Below, one piece after another: positions 9,943 to 19,822 of a DNA stretch of 64,000 nucleotides (the first letter of the stretch is position 1; the number at the start of each line of letters is the position of its first letter). Origin of the DNA: Bacillota bacterium (lineage in GTDB: Bacteria > Bacillota > UBA4882 > UBA8346); assembly GCA_023410535.1 (NCBI GenBank), contig JAEYPR010000036.1, positions 85,259-149,258 of the forward strand, given 5' to 3'. The position numbers and the translations under genes are program-made. The notes beneath the pieces were generated by a model, which searched no databases, was not told where the DNA came from, and worked only from the letters and a program-made list of their open reading frames with translations.

Positions 9943-11045
9943 AGATTTCCCTCACTAAACTCACGAATTTTGGCAATCACCCAATCCTGTTCCGGAACGG
10001 TCAATTCCGGGAAGATCGGCAAGGATAACACTTGCCGGCAAAGCCGTTCGGTCACCGGTAGATCTCCCGGTTGGTAGCCGAGTTGTTCAAAGACGGGTTG
10101 TAAATGCAAACCCAATGGGTAATATACCGTGGAACCAATTCCCTCACTGTTTAAGTAAGCTTGTAATTCATCCCGCTTCGCGGTGACAATGGTAAACTGG
10201 TTATAGGTATGCCCCGCCCCGGCCTTCGGCAGGATAATGCCGCGAACATCAGTCAATCCCTGGCGATAGCGGTCGGCGATCGTGCGCCGCCGTTCCAGCC
10301 ATTCATCGAGATATGGCAGTTTTACCCGTAAGATCGCCGCCTGCAGCGTATCCAAGCGGCTGTTGAAACCCAACAGTTCGTGGTGGTATTTCTTCTTGGC
10401 GCCATGAACCCGGAGCATCCGTAATTTCTCGGCCAAAACGTCGGATTGAGTGGTCACCATGCCGCCGTCGCCAAAACATCCCAAGTTTTTGGTGGGGAAA
10501 AAACTAAAAGTGCCGATATCCCCGACGGTCCCCGCATAGACTCCATCCACCTTGGTCCCCAATGCCTGAGCCCCATCCTCAATCACTGCTATATTATATT
10601 CGGCCGCCAGTTGCATTAGTCCGGGCATCGGTGCTGCCCAACCAAATAAATGAACCGGAATGATCGCTTTGGTCTGCGCGGTCAGCTTTGCCCGGACACT
10701 CGCCGGATCCAGGTTATAGGTCGCCGGATCGACATCGGCGAAGACTGGAGTGGCGCCGACCCGGCAGACCGCTCCGGCCGTCGCAAAAAAGGTGAAACTC
10801 GGTACGATCACTTCGTCGCCCGCAGCGATTCCCAGGGCCGACAGCGCCAGCACCAACGCGTCGCTGCCGTTGGCGACGCCGATCGCGTGTTTGACCTGAA
10901 GATACCGGGCGATCTCCGCTTCAAACTGTTTGACCTCTTCGCCCAAGATAAAAATACCGCTGGCGACCACCCGGCGGTACGCCTCGGCCAACGGTTCGGC
11001 CAACCGCTCATTCTGACGGGTCAATTCAAACGCTGGAATTTTCAA
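9939..11045 (-). CDS. DegT/DnrJ/EryC1 sugar aminotransferase (WbpE-like)
   Basis: PLP-dependent aminotransferase that aminates a keto nucleotide sugar; 368 residues. The PLP-binding lysine is in FSFFPTKNLGCFGDGG, the pyridine-nitrogen aspartate in VIEDGAQALG, and NGSDAL lies near residue 60. The start is TTG 11045 with GGGAG upstream; no better ATG is available. In this operon it is the natural partner of the Gfo/Idh dehydrogenase (3-keto former) and the hexapeptide acetyltransferase, as in the P. aeruginosa WbpB/WbpE/WbpD route. A role at C4 with the GNAT gene just upstream (RffA/RffC-like) is the alternative. Confidence 0.85.
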   Translation of the reverse strand: MKIPAFELTRQNERLAEPLAEAYRRVVASGIFILGEEVKQFEAEIARYLQVKHAIGVANGSDALVLALSALGIAAGDEVIVPSFTFFATAGAVCRVGATPVFADVDPATYNLDPASVRAKLTAQTKAIIPVHLFGWAAPMPGLMQLAAEYNIAVIEDGAQALGTKVDGVYAGTVGDIGTFSFFPTKNLGCFGDGGMVTTQSDVLAEKLRMLRVHGAKKKYHHELLGFNSRLDTLQAAILRVKLPYLDEWLERRRTIADRYRQGLTDVRGIILPKAGAGHTYNQFTIVTAKRDELQAYLNSEGIGSTVYYPLGLHLQPVFEQLGYQPGDLPVTERLCRQVLSLPIFPELTVPEQDWVIAKIREFSEGNL

Positions 11046-11068
11046 TGTTATTCGCTCCCATAGCTAAC

Positions 11069-11824
11069 TTATTTTGAATCCAACCAAAAATGATAGCGAT
11101 ACAACGCCTGCTCCACCCGGAATCCGCTTTTTTCATATAAACGCAAGGCGGCATAGTTATTGATCTGCGTCCCGACCGTAATTCGTTTCAGCCCTTGACT
11201 CCGGCTGTACTCCTCGGCCCAACGGAGCAACTCCGAACCAAGCCCTTTCCCTTGAACATCGGGATGCACCGCCAGCAACCGGATATCCAAGGCGGCGGGC
11301 AACGGTTTGGGCTGGACCGAAATAAACGCCTGCAATGATTGGCGGTCTTTGATCACAAAATAGGATTCATTGCCCGCAAAATTATTCCGAACCCAATTGG
11401 GATATAATTGCCTGACTAATTCCTGATCAAAACCCGGATCATGAAAGAACCGGGAGTGTGTGAAACTATGGGAAGCCAGTTCGATAACGGCCGCCAAATC
11501 GCTTTCATCCGCCGCTTGCACCGGCGAGTCGGTTTTCCGTTGCGGCGCGGCGACGGGGACGACCGGTTTGGCCAATTTAACCAACACATCAGCCAACGCG
11601 CCGCCCAGCGGCGTCAAAAGGTGGGCTAACCGCTTATCGGCTGCGTCAAACTCGTAAAAGAGGAACTCGTATTGTTCGGACCGGGCTTGCGCAATTAAGC
11701 GCTCCCAAGCCGGTACCGAATCCATTGTCTCCGCTTGGGGATCGATCAGGATCCGTCCCATTTTTCGCCCGAAAAATTCCGAGTCCCACTGCAATACTTG
11801 AAGTTGCTGGTCCTGCTTGATCAT
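11069..11824 (-). CDS. GNAT N-acetyltransferase (RffC-like)
   Basis: Acetyl-CoA dependent N-acetyltransferase of 251 residues. The N-terminal part with LQWDSEFFGRKMG resembles dTDP-fucosamine acetyltransferase RffC/WecD. The C-terminal GNAT core has LAVHPDVQGKGLGSELL, the acetyl-CoA loop, and NYAALRLYEKSGF. ATG 11824 is preferred over ATG 11830 because GGAGG directly abuts the earlier one and is six bases from the later one. It sits between the priming transferase and aminotransferase genes and likely acetylates an amino sugar. No dTDP-glucose pathway genes are seen in the window. Confidence 0.75.
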   Translation of the reverse strand: MIKQDQQLQVLQWDSEFFGRKMGRILIDPQAETMDSVPAWERLIAQARSEQYEFLFYEFDAADKRLAHLLTPLGGALADVLVKLAKPVVPVAAPQRKTDSPVQAADESDLAAVIELASHSFTHSRFFHDPGFDQELVRQLYPNWVRNNFAGNESYFVIKDRQSLQAFISVQPKPLPAALDIRLLAVHPDVQGKGLGSELLRWAEEYSRSQGLKRITVGTQINNYAALRLYEKSGFRVEQALYRYHFWLDSK

Positions 11825-11898
11825 TCCCATCCTCCAACCGAGAAATTGCTGGCAATTCTAAGGTTGCCTAAAGCTATAACCGCTCCGGTCAGCCAGTT

Positions 11899-12504
11899 TT
11901 AGCGCTGATAAACCCCTCGCCCCGAGATCAAGCGAACGAGGGTCAACAGAAAAATTTTCAGATCCACCGCTAACGAATATTGCTTCACATATTGGATATC
12001 CAATTGCAACCGTTCTTTCCAGGGCAACTCATTGCGGCCCATCACTTGCGCCAGTCCGGTCAAACCGGGCCGGACCGCCAACTTGAGACGTTCTTCCGGC
12101 GTGTACATTGCCAAATGTTCGGGCAGATCAGGACGGGGACCGATAAAACTCATCTCCCCTTTAATAATGTTATAGATCTGGGGCAGTTCGTCAAGGCTAA
12201 GCCGGCGCAACACCCGGCCGAATCGCGTATACCCGTCGAGTTGAGTCGTTAACGCCAATGATCCATCAGAATTGCGGGGGGTCGTGGCGGTATGATCCCC
12301 CGGAGTCATCGTCCGCAGTTTATATAGTCCAAATAACTTTCCATGCCGGCCTGGCCGAAGTTGCCGAAAGAAGACCGGTCCGGGCGAGTCCAGATATAAA
12401 ACCACGCCAAGGACCGCAATCAACGTGCTGAGCGGTAGCACCAACACCAGCGCCAGCACCAGATCCAACAGATATTTCAGGAACAATTGCAGCTGTCGCA
12501 TCAT
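11899..12504 (-). CDS. Bacterial sugar transferase (priming glycosylphosphotransferase)
   Basis: Transfers a sugar-1-phosphate to undecaprenyl phosphate to start a repeat unit. The 201 residues match the short PglC/WbpL-neighbour class. One N-terminal membrane segment (DLVLALVLVLPLSTLIAVLG) is followed by the catalytic region with PVFFRQLRPGRHGKLF, KLRTM, LRRLSLDELPQ, GEMSFIGPRP and RPGLTGLAQV. The start overlaps the stop of the preceding glycosyltransferase gene by four bases, which supports translational coupling. Confidence 0.9.
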   Translation of the reverse strand: MMRQLQLFLKYLLDLVLALVLVLPLSTLIAVLGVVLYLDSPGPVFFRQLRPGRHGKLFGLYKLRTMTPGDHTATTPRNSDGSLALTTQLDGYTRFGRVLRRLSLDELPQIYNIIKGEMSFIGPRPDLPEHLAMYTPEERLKLAVRPGLTGLAQVMGRNELPWKERLQLDIQYVKQYSLAVDLKIFLLTLVRLISGRGVYQR

Positions 12505-13709
12505 TTCCGGTATTCCCCGATCACTTGGTTTAACACTGTGCCCATTTTGGCGGCCAACTTCCGCCGGTCGCCCTCAGCCACGCAAAAACGGTGGCCGTTT
12601 TCAGCCAAACGGCTCCGCAGCTCCACATCGCCCGCCATCCGTTCCAATTGGGCGGCTAATCCCCGATAATCCTCGGGCTTCACAAAAACACCTGAGTCGA
12701 CCGACTCCACCACTTGGCGGGCTTCCCCGTCAATGCAACAAACAATCGGTAATCCGGCGGCCATATATTCATAAATCTTATTGGGTCGCACCGTTTTGAA
12801 GGTCGGCGTGTCTTTGAGGGAGGCGATCCCGATATCCACCGCGTTTAAAATCGTGGGAACCTCTCCCGGCGGCACGGGATCCTCCAGAATGATATTGGTC
12901 AGACCTTTCTCCGCTAACAGCTTGACGAGGCGAGGTTTGTCCGACCCGTCACCAAACAAAACGATTTTAACCGGCGTCGTTTGCAGCAGACATTCCGCGG
13001 CGTAGATTAGGGTCTCCAAAGCGTTCGCCGGGCCGTGCGCTCCCACGTAGGCGGCGATTAACTGTCCGTCCCGCCAGCCGTATTTGGCCCGGACCGTCGC
13101 CCGGTCCAGCGAAGGAACCGGCAGGTTCGCGCCGAGCGGAATCAAACTGATCTTTGACTCCGGAACCCCTTGTTCCAATAAGTATTGACCCATTTTTTCC
13201 GCCACCACCAGGATGTGATCGGCGTGACGGTATAAAAACTGTTCCAAAAAACGCAACCAGCCGATGACCAGCTTGTTCTGGAACCCCATCGAAATCAACG
13301 AGTCCGGCCAGAGATCCTCGACATCCAGTATAAAGGGAACTCGCTTTAACCGGGCCAGCACCCAGCCCATGAAAGCCGACTCGAGTGGCGGCGTGACGGT
13401 CAGAACCGCCTGGGTCGGCAAAAAAAGCCCCTTCCAAAAACTGAGGAGGGAGAAAACCACGATATTGATCTCGCGTTGAATGGAATTTCCTTGATACTTG
13501 GTACTCCAGATCCAATGCAACCCCACGCCGTTTTCGGCGGTCGGAGGATCCGGCAGATAATTACGCAAATAATGATTGAACCGGCAACTCAATAAGTTGA
13601 CGTCCCATCCCAAAGCGACCAGTTCCGAAGCAAAATCAAAGTTCCGGGTCGGTCCCGGCCAACGGGGAATGGAGGCGTAATGGTTAATTAGGGTCAATTT
13701 GGTTTTCAT
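12501..13709 (-). CDS. Glycosyltransferase family 4 protein (WbuB-like)
   Basis: Retaining GT-B glycosyltransferase of 402 residues adding one sugar to the lipid-linked repeat unit. Marks: NHYASIPRWPGPTRNFDFA at the N-terminus, VPFILDVEDLWPDS, AYVGAHGPANALETLI, LFGDGSDKPRLVKL, and the C-terminal donor site PNKIYEYMAAGLPIVC. The N-terminus resembles WbuB, an L-fucosamine transferase, but the donor cannot be assigned. It overlaps the next gene by four bases. Confidence 0.88.
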   Translation of the reverse strand: MKTKLTLINHYASIPRWPGPTRNFDFASELVALGWDVNLLSCRFNHYLRNYLPDPPTAENGVGLHWIWSTKYQGNSIQREINIVVFSLLSFWKGLFLPTQAVLTVTPPLESAFMGWVLARLKRVPFILDVEDLWPDSLISMGFQNKLVIGWLRFLEQFLYRHADHILVVAEKMGQYLLEQGVPESKISLIPLGANLPVPSLDRATVRAKYGWRDGQLIAAYVGAHGPANALETLIYAAECLLQTTPVKIVLFGDGSDKPRLVKLLAEKGLTNIILEDPVPPGEVPTILNAVDIGIASLKDTPTFKTVRPNKIYEYMAAGLPIVCCIDGEARQVVESVDSGVFVKPEDYRGLAAQLERMAGDVELRSRLAENGHRFCVAEGDRRKLAAKMGTVLNQVIGEYRK

Positions 13710-13712
13710 GGG

Positions 13713-14825
13713 TTACTCCAAGTCCCGATACAGACCGATCAGATTTTGGCCGGCCCGATCCCAGTTATAAATGTTCTTTGAAGCCTGAAAGGCGTTTTCA
13801 GACTGTCTTTGCCACAATTCGGCCGAAAAATAGCGTTCCAACCCCTGCACGATCCGCGCTTTCTCCAGATCGGGCAAGACCGTTCCGCAATCAACCTGTG
13901 CGACAATTTGGGCGATTTCGCCCACCGCCGTGGTAACGAGCGGCCGACCGGCGGCCAGCGCCATAAACAACGAGTTCGGCGCGCTATACTGATTGTTGGG
14001 AAACGCCGGATCAACGCCGTAATAAACCAGATGGTTTTGGTTAATCAACTCCCGCGCTTGCTCTTGGGGCAGAAATCCGGTAAAACGGATGTTGGCAAAA
14101 CCGGCGGCCAGCGCCGTCAGGTTCTGACGTTCCGGGCCATCCCCCACCACCAAAAACTCAAAGCGCGAATCACCGGCTACCGCCTCAATCAACGGCCCCA
14201 ACAACCGGTCCCGGTTCAACCCTCCGACATAAATCACTTTCAAGGGCAGGGGCGGCGCTACGGCCACCGGCTCGGCCAGTAAATGTTTTTTGTAATTGCC
14301 CACGATCACCACCCGCCGGGCTCTGAACGCCTGAAAACGCCGGCCCAACACGTCCCCGACGGTGATCACCGCAGCGGTTTGCGGGACTAAATACTTTTCC
14401 AGCAGGCGCACGAACGAAACAACCGGCGCCGGGAAAACATGCGCCACCATATCGGGATAGGATTCATGCGCGTCGAAGATCACCGGAAGCTTCCGGCTGC
14501 GGCCCACTTGCACCCCGGGCAATAACGTGTCCAGATCGTGGCAGTGGATTAGATCGGCCTTATTGGTGCTGAGAAACTTGCGGCATTCTTTCCAAAATGC
14601 CGCAAACCGAAAGATCTGCAACGGCCCCCGGCTGTATGTAGTAAGAACTTGCGAACGCACCACGGTGATCCCTTTCCCTTGGTAATCCTCCACCTTCGGT
14701 AATTGACCGGTACGGTCCCAAGCGAAAATCGTCACCTGATGGCCCGCCGCCTGCAAAGTCAACGCTTCATTGGCTACGCGCGGATCAGGGGCAAACCCGT
14801 TGGATAATAACATGATAATCTTCAC
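13713..14825 (-). CDS. Glycosyltransferase family 4 protein
   Basis: GT-B glycosyltransferase, 370 residues. The N-terminal domain has LSNGFAPDPRVANEA and HCHDLDTLLPG. The C-terminal donor domain has YVGGLNRDRLLGPL, VVGDGPERQNL, FTGFLPQEQARELI and APNSLFMALAAGRPLVTT, with an asparagine-serine before the usual E residue position. The start is GTG 14825, overlapping the previous stop by four bases. The sugar transferred is unknown. Confidence 0.87.
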   Translation of the reverse strand: MKIIMLLSNGFAPDPRVANEALTLQAAGHQVTIFAWDRTGQLPKVEDYQGKGITVVRSQVLTTYSRGPLQIFRFAAFWKECRKFLSTNKADLIHCHDLDTLLPGVQVGRSRKLPVIFDAHESYPDMVAHVFPAPVVSFVRLLEKYLVPQTAAVITVGDVLGRRFQAFRARRVVIVGNYKKHLLAEPVAVAPPLPLKVIYVGGLNRDRLLGPLIEAVAGDSRFEFLVVGDGPERQNLTALAAGFANIRFTGFLPQEQARELINQNHLVYYGVDPAFPNNQYSAPNSLFMALAAGRPLVTTAVGEIAQIVAQVDCGTVLPDLEKARIVQGLERYFSAELWQRQSENAFQASKNIYNWDRAGQNLIGLYRDLE

Positions 14826-15874
14826 GAAACGTCAGCCGCCTTTTGATAGTAATCAAGCATCACCTGGAATTGGTCCTCCCAGATTGCTTTGTCCCGAATC
14901 AGTCGCCGATTCACCTCGGCGGCTTGCTGCCGGAATCCCGGCTCAGTGAAGCTTTTGCGCAACGCCTCCGCCAACCCGGTTGCATCAATGGGAACGATGA
15001 TGCCGTTGACACCGTTGCGAATCCAATCGTGATAGACCGGCAGGTTGGAGACTACCGGCAGACAACCGGCCGCCATTGCCTCCAACATGCTGACCGGGGT
15101 GCCGTCGCTGGAGGGAATGCTCACCAGCACGTGACTCCGGGCAATCCGGTTCAGCGCTTCGTCTGCCGAAACCCGGCCGAAAAATGCAACCCCTTGAAGC
15201 TGATGTTCCGCAACAAATGTTTGTAAGCTCGGAGTTAAACTCCCATCGCCCAGCATCCAAAGTTGCAGATCCCGTTCCTCTTGTTGTAATCGTCGGAACG
15301 CCTCTAAAATGACGGGCAAATTATACAACGGCTCATGCAGCCGCGGCGAACAAATGATAAACGGTGAAGCGGGCCGTTCGATCCAGTTGAGTTTTTCGAC
15401 GACCGCCCGTTCCATTCCGAATAAAAACGTCAAAACCTGTTCCGGTTTGGCTCCCAGCTCGACCAATGCCGCCGTCACTTGAAGGCTGTCCGAGGTGATC
15501 ACTTGGGAATGCCGGATTAAAAACTTAACCAGCGACCGCAAAACCCGGGACCGATTCGGATTAAGCAAAATATCCGAACCCCAGGCTGAATTGATCAAAA
15601 CGCCGCAACCGGCGAACCAACCGTATAAACCGTGGGCGCCGAATTGATGGGCGTGAACAATATCCGGTTTGATCTGCCGGATCAGCTTCCGGACCGACCA
15701 GCAATACTTCAGAAACCCCTGCAGGGGTAAGGGATGAACAATCACCCGTACCCCAGGAATGGTTGCTGGATTGTGGGAAACCACCGTAATCTCCCAATTC
15801 AGTTTTTGACAGCCGCGAATCCATTTCTGCGTATGCGGACTGCGGGCGTCGGCAATAAAACAGATCTTTTTCAT
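14822..15874 (-). CDS. Glycosyltransferase family 4 protein
   Basis: GT-B glycosyltransferase, 350 residues, cytosolic face of the membrane. N-terminal ARSPHTQKWIRG, DIVHAHQFGAHG and the nucleotide-sugar domain with LWMLGDGSLTPSL, FFGRVSADEALNRI and SDGTPVSMLEAMAAGCLPVVS are family hallmarks. The start is ATG 15874. Four-base overlaps with both neighbours place it in the coupled core of the operon. The substrate is not assignable. Confidence 0.88.
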   Translation of the reverse strand: MKKICFIADARSPHTQKWIRGCQKLNWEITVVSHNPATIPGVRVIVHPLPLQGFLKYCWSVRKLIRQIKPDIVHAHQFGAHGLYGWFAGCGVLINSAWGSDILLNPNRSRVLRSLVKFLIRHSQVITSDSLQVTAALVELGAKPEQVLTFLFGMERAVVEKLNWIERPASPFIICSPRLHEPLYNLPVILEAFRRLQQEERDLQLWMLGDGSLTPSLQTFVAEHQLQGVAFFGRVSADEALNRIARSHVLVSIPSSDGTPVSMLEAMAAGCLPVVSNLPVYHDWIRNGVNGIIVPIDATGLAEALRKSFTEPGFRQQAAEVNRRLIRDKAIWEDQFQVMLDYYQKAADVS

Positions 15875-17136
15875 CGCTCCGTTTCCATCTCCACTGATTG
15901 GTCCTGGCTATTATAACGGAAATAATACAACGTTTCCATCAATACAAACGGTAACCAGAAATATTTCCGAAAATACGCTCCTAAAAACAAACTCGCCGTA
16001 AACATCCCGATCGTAGCAACCATTAACCCTTTGGCGGTTAGATACTCATCGGAATTGACGGTAAACCGCTGCAATAGCTTTCGACCATGATTGATCGCCG
16101 TGCCCAGTAAAAACAGGAAAAAACCCAACCCCACCAGCCCCAACTCGGACCAGACGCCGAAGATCGAATTGTGAACGCCGGTGCCGGGATTGACAATCAC
16201 CGTCGAATTGGCAGCGGAACGATAGGAACCGATCAGTACCGGGAAATTGCTTAACCCGACTCCGAACCAAAGGTGGTCTTTGATCATCTGCCAGGCTAAC
16301 AACCAGATGTCCAACCGTTTACTGCCATGGTCAAAAGCGAGCGAAGTGAAACGCTCCCAAAGCGCCGCTCCCGGCGGGAAAAGAAAAAACATTCCGAAAG
16401 CCAGCACCGTAAAGATCAGCCATCGTTTGGAAACCGACCCGAAGAGAAACAGCACTCCGAACATGACGACAAAACCGATAAAGTCTCCGCGCGACTGGGT
16501 CATCATTAAGCCGAGCAAGTTGGTGAGCATCATCAGCAGATTGGGCCAAAAATAACGGCAACGCCAACCGGCCATAATCAACGACAGTTGCAGCCCGATT
16601 GCAAACAAAAAATAAAACCCGAGCACATTGGGGTCCTGTGTCGGGAAAACTCCCGGCCGTTGGACGCCCAAACCCGCTTTGACAATGGCGATCACTGCAA
16701 AAATGAACGTAATCGTATTGACCAACGCCAATAATTGTTGCAAACGGAGTTGGGTGTTGACGACATTCATCGCCATAAAAAAGAAAAGACATAAGGTGAG
16801 CAAGTCCGAACTAATCGCCAAGATCGGCTCATGCGAAACCGCCCAAAAAGCCGAGGAGACGCTGTACGCGACAAAAGCCCAAAACAGCAAGGGAATATTC
16901 ACCGTAACATTGAGTTGACGGCGAGTTTTAAAGAACCAGATCAGCAGTCCACAACCTAATAGTGCCCGGGCTCCCCAGACCAACCAGCGAAAACCGGGAA
17001 CCCCTTCGATGTATATTAACGAAGTAATCAATAATAAGGTGATAAAAGGGACTTCATCCAAGATTAAGCCGAAACGTTTTTGACGCCACCAACCGATTGC
17101 CGGAAACTGTCCGGCGAAACCATAAAAGTTCAACAT
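15871..17136 (-). CDS. O-antigen ligase/polymerase family membrane protein (Wzy-like)
   Basis: Polytopic membrane protein of 421 residues with about 10-12 hydrophobic segments and the O-antigen ligase-type domain in the second half (MMTQSRGDFIGFVV, then a large loop with GVGLSNFPVLIG and GTGVHNSIFGVWSELG). In a Wzx/Wzy system it would polymerise repeat units outside the membrane. It is the only polymerase candidate in the operon. A ligase role cannot be excluded from sequence. Confidence 0.8.
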   Translation of the reverse strand: MLNFYGFAGQFPAIGWWRQKRFGLILDEVPFITLLLITSLIYIEGVPGFRWLVWGARALLGCGLLIWFFKTRRQLNVTVNIPLLFWAFVAYSVSSAFWAVSHEPILAISSDLLTLCLFFFMAMNVVNTQLRLQQLLALVNTITFIFAVIAIVKAGLGVQRPGVFPTQDPNVLGFYFLFAIGLQLSLIMAGWRCRYFWPNLLMMLTNLLGLMMTQSRGDFIGFVVMFGVLFLFGSVSKRWLIFTVLAFGMFFLFPPGAALWERFTSLAFDHGSKRLDIWLLAWQMIKDHLWFGVGLSNFPVLIGSYRSAANSTVIVNPGTGVHNSIFGVWSELGLVGLGFFLFLLGTAINHGRKLLQRFTVNSDEYLTAKGLMVATIGMFTASLFLGAYFRKYFWLPFVLMETLYYFRYNSQDQSVEMETER

Positions 17137-17139
17137 GAT

Positions 17140-18384
17140 TTACCTTCTCGCGATTACTTCATCAAAAACGGAACTCAATCCTTCAGTCGCTTTTTCAATA
17201 TTCAACGTTTCAATAAACAACCGTTGTTTTGCGGATGGCGCTGCCGCGCCGTCCTGATAGTACTTATTATAGCATTGTTTGATATATTCGGCTATTTTTC
17301 GTTCATCGCTATCGGTGATCTTACGGTAGTTATCTGCGTAAGTGTCAAGCAACTCCTGAAGTTCCGGGAATTCGGGAACAACAGCCAAAATCGCCTTCCC
17401 CGCCGCTAAATAGTCAAAGAGTTTGGTATTGATCGTTGCAAACTCCAAAAGTAACAACAACATCTGACTTTTAAACGTTTCCGCTTGGACTTCATGCAGC
17501 GGTTTATAACCGGCATACCGCACGACCGCAGTTAAGTTATGGTCGGCTACAAACTGTTCGAACTGCTTATCGCGGGGGCCGACATAGTTAAAGCAAAACC
17601 GTTCCGGGGTAATCGCCCCTTCATCCAACAACAGCCGGATCCCGCGCAACGTGGCGCGCAAGGTATGAAACGGCGGGTAAAACGTACCTAGGTAAGTCAG
17701 CGTAAATTTGGCATATGACTCGACCTTCGTTGGCAGGTCCTGGCAATCCACCGTATCATAAAATACCTTGATCTTATTGTGTAACCAGGGATACCGCTGT
17801 AAATACCCTCGCTCGGTAATTTGATAGATGCAAGTTACAAAAGCGGCGGTTTTCAACACCCAGCGCTCCAGCAACCGATCCCACCAACGGTGGACGGTCG
17901 TCGGATAACCGCGCCGTGCCGCATTGAAACTCCAGGGGTCGCGAATGTCGGCGACCAACGGCTTACCCGTCAACCGTTTCAACAGCGCGCCGCAGACCAG
18001 CGCCGAGTACGGCGGCGCCGTGACATAGATCAGATCGATTTGATGTTTTTGCAACAAGTAATACCCGTAAATTAACGTCCCCGGGAGCCAAAACAGGTAT
18101 TGATCGGGCAACAGCAGCCAACGCTCATCCAGTTTCAGACGGCGCAACACCCGAGCCAACAAATTGGCGCCGGGGATCCGCCAGGAACGAAAAACGCGGA
18201 CCGTTTCGGGAATGGGATTATCGGCCCGATGGTACGACTCGGGGTTTTTGACCGTCAGGACATACGGTTCCCAGCCGTACTGCGCCAAATAGCGGGTGGT
18301 CCGCAAGATCTTCAGCATTCCGGCGCCGGCTAACGGCGGATAATGATAGGCAATGATTAAAACGCGTCGCTTCGGCCGATCCAT
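17140..18384 (-). CDS. Glycosyltransferase (GT4-like)
   Basis: GT-B type protein of 414 residues. The N-terminus AYHYPPLAGAGMLKILR is typical of a subfamily shared with the next gene, which begins AYYFPPLGGAGVQRSAK, suggesting an old duplication. An acceptor-domain segment with VADIRDPWS and a C-terminal part with LFDYLAAGKAILAVVPE complete the family pattern. Spacing to both neighbours is three bases. The transferred sugar is unknown. Confidence 0.82.
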   Translation of the reverse strand: MDRPKRRVLIIAYHYPPLAGAGMLKILRTTRYLAQYGWEPYVLTVKNPESYHRADNPIPETVRVFRSWRIPGANLLARVLRRLKLDERWLLLPDQYLFWLPGTLIYGYYLLQKHQIDLIYVTAPPYSALVCGALLKRLTGKPLVADIRDPWSFNAARRGYPTTVHRWWDRLLERWVLKTAAFVTCIYQITERGYLQRYPWLHNKIKVFYDTVDCQDLPTKVESYAKFTLTYLGTFYPPFHTLRATLRGIRLLLDEGAITPERFCFNYVGPRDKQFEQFVADHNLTAVVRYAGYKPLHEVQAETFKSQMLLLLLEFATINTKLFDYLAAGKAILAVVPEFPELQELLDTYADNYRKITDSDERKIAEYIKQCYNKYYQDGAAAPSAKQRLFIETLNIEKATEGLSSVFDEVIARR

Positions 18385-18387
18385 CCG

Positions 18388-19617
18388 TCAACCGCCCCTC
18401 GTTATAAATTCCGCAAACCGTTCCGCCTGACGCTGCCGGTTATAACGGTCAATCACTTCCAAATTGAAAGTGAGGGGCGCTTGTCCCGCTTGCCAAAACT
18501 GATAAGCATCCATCATTAACTTCGCTAACGACTCCCGATCCCCGGCGTCAACTACCCATCCCGCATTCGCCGCCCGAATCAGCGCCGCCGCCGGACTTTG
18601 CGGGTGGACCAGTCCCAAAACCGGCCGGCGCAACCCAAGATACTCAAAGATCTTTCCGGTAAACGCGGCGGGATTGCCTTCGGCCAAAATTAACAGATCG
18701 CTGTCGGCCATGGCAGCCAAAGCGTCATGGTGCGGTAAATAAGCGCAGATTTCCACAAAATCATAACCGGCCAGATTCAAACTCTGGTAAGCTCCGGGGC
18801 CGATCAAACGCAGTTTCAGCGTACCGGGGCGAAACCTTCCTTGATCCGCCAGCTGTTTAAGCAGTTCAATCAGGGGCTTGACCAATTCCAACCGGGAGCC
18901 GTTTAAGGTTCCGACGTGGGTGATGACAAAACTTGATTTGGGATGATACGTAAGATCATTTAAATCCTCGGGATCAAACCCGTTCGGAATCGTCGCAAAC
19001 GCCGCCGGCGTCCGGGGCAGCAATTGTTTCAGCCCGGTTGTGATCGTTTCCGTGACAGAGATAACTCCATCAGCCGCGGTCAACACCTTTGCTTCGGCGC
19101 GACGCTGGAGTGTCGCATGAAATCCAGTCGGATATTTTAGATACGGATTTTGGGTCCATTCATCGCGGAAATCGGCAAACCAGAGCGAATGATACAACTC
19201 TTTCAGCCGCAATCCAATCAGATGCGCCGTATACGGCGCCGAGGTTGTCAAGACCGGTATCCCGGGATGTTCCTTACAAATGGCGCCGGCCGTCGCCAAC
19301 GCCGGTTTTAGCCAACCGCTCATCCGGTCGGGAAATAACAGCCAGTCCTGCAAAAACGCCCGCACGCGCCAACCGCCGGGGAACCGGTCCCAACCGCGAA
19401 ACGGTTCCCGGTTGGTCACCCGCACTACCTGAATCGCCGGATGATTGATATCCTCCTCCAACGATGGATCAAGCGGTTCGAAAGGCGCCGGCTCCGCCGC
19501 AACCACATAAAGCCGCCAACCCATTCGCGCCAGATACTTTGCGAGCTTGGCCGAACGTTGAACTCCCGCTCCCCCGAGCGGCGGAAAGTAATATGCAATC
19601 AGCAATAGTTGTTTCAT
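18388..19617 (-). CDS. Glycosyltransferase (GT4-like)
   Basis: GT-B type glycosyltransferase of about 409 residues, a paralogue of its downstream neighbour. The N-terminus is IAYYFPPLGGAGVQRSAK, the middle has FADFRDEW, and the donor domain has FEYLGLRRPVLGLVHP. ATG 19617 starts the protein at MKQLLLIAYYF, matching the paralogue; a longer frame from TTG 19647 adds ten unconserved residues. A 205-base gap separates it from the gene upstream, the largest inside the operon, so a second promoter could lie there. Confidence 0.82.
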   Translation of the reverse strand: MKQLLLIAYYFPPLGGAGVQRSAKLAKYLARMGWRLYVVAAEPAPFEPLDPSLEEDINHPAIQVVRVTNREPFRGWDRFPGGWRVRAFLQDWLLFPDRMSGWLKPALATAGAICKEHPGIPVLTTSAPYTAHLIGLRLKELYHSLWFADFRDEWTQNPYLKYPTGFHATLQRRAEAKVLTAADGVISVTETITTGLKQLLPRTPAAFATIPNGFDPEDLNDLTYHPKSSFVITHVGTLNGSRLELVKPLIELLKQLADQGRFRPGTLKLRLIGPGAYQSLNLAGYDFVEICAYLPHHDALAAMADSDLLILAEGNPAAFTGKIFEYLGLRRPVLGLVHPQSPAAALIRAANAGWVVDAGDRESLAKLMMDAYQFWQAGQAPLTFNLEVIDRYNRQRQAERFAEFITRGG

Positions 19618-19822
19618 CGCGCACACCTGTCCAGAAAATAGCTTCAATGCCCAACTACGATCCTTTTGTCCTTTAAAAGGACAACCACACTGCTTCGTTG
19701 CCTATTCAATCTTTTATAGAGTTCAAAGCCTTCTGGTTACCCTTTTAAAGGGCGAGGGATCGCACTTGGACTTGATTTTTTCCCTTCACTTGACCCCAAC
19801 TACTACCGGCGGCGCGGTTGTC
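19618..19822. promoter_or_regulatory. Gap inside the polysaccharide operon with two palindromes
   Basis: A perfect 19-base palindrome with arms TTGTCCTTT and AAAGGACAA lies at 19666-19684, and a shorter one (CCCTTT/AAAGGG) at about 19740-19752. They could be operators, weak hairpins or an internal promoter region. No T run follows either, so they are not clear terminators. Confidence 0.4.
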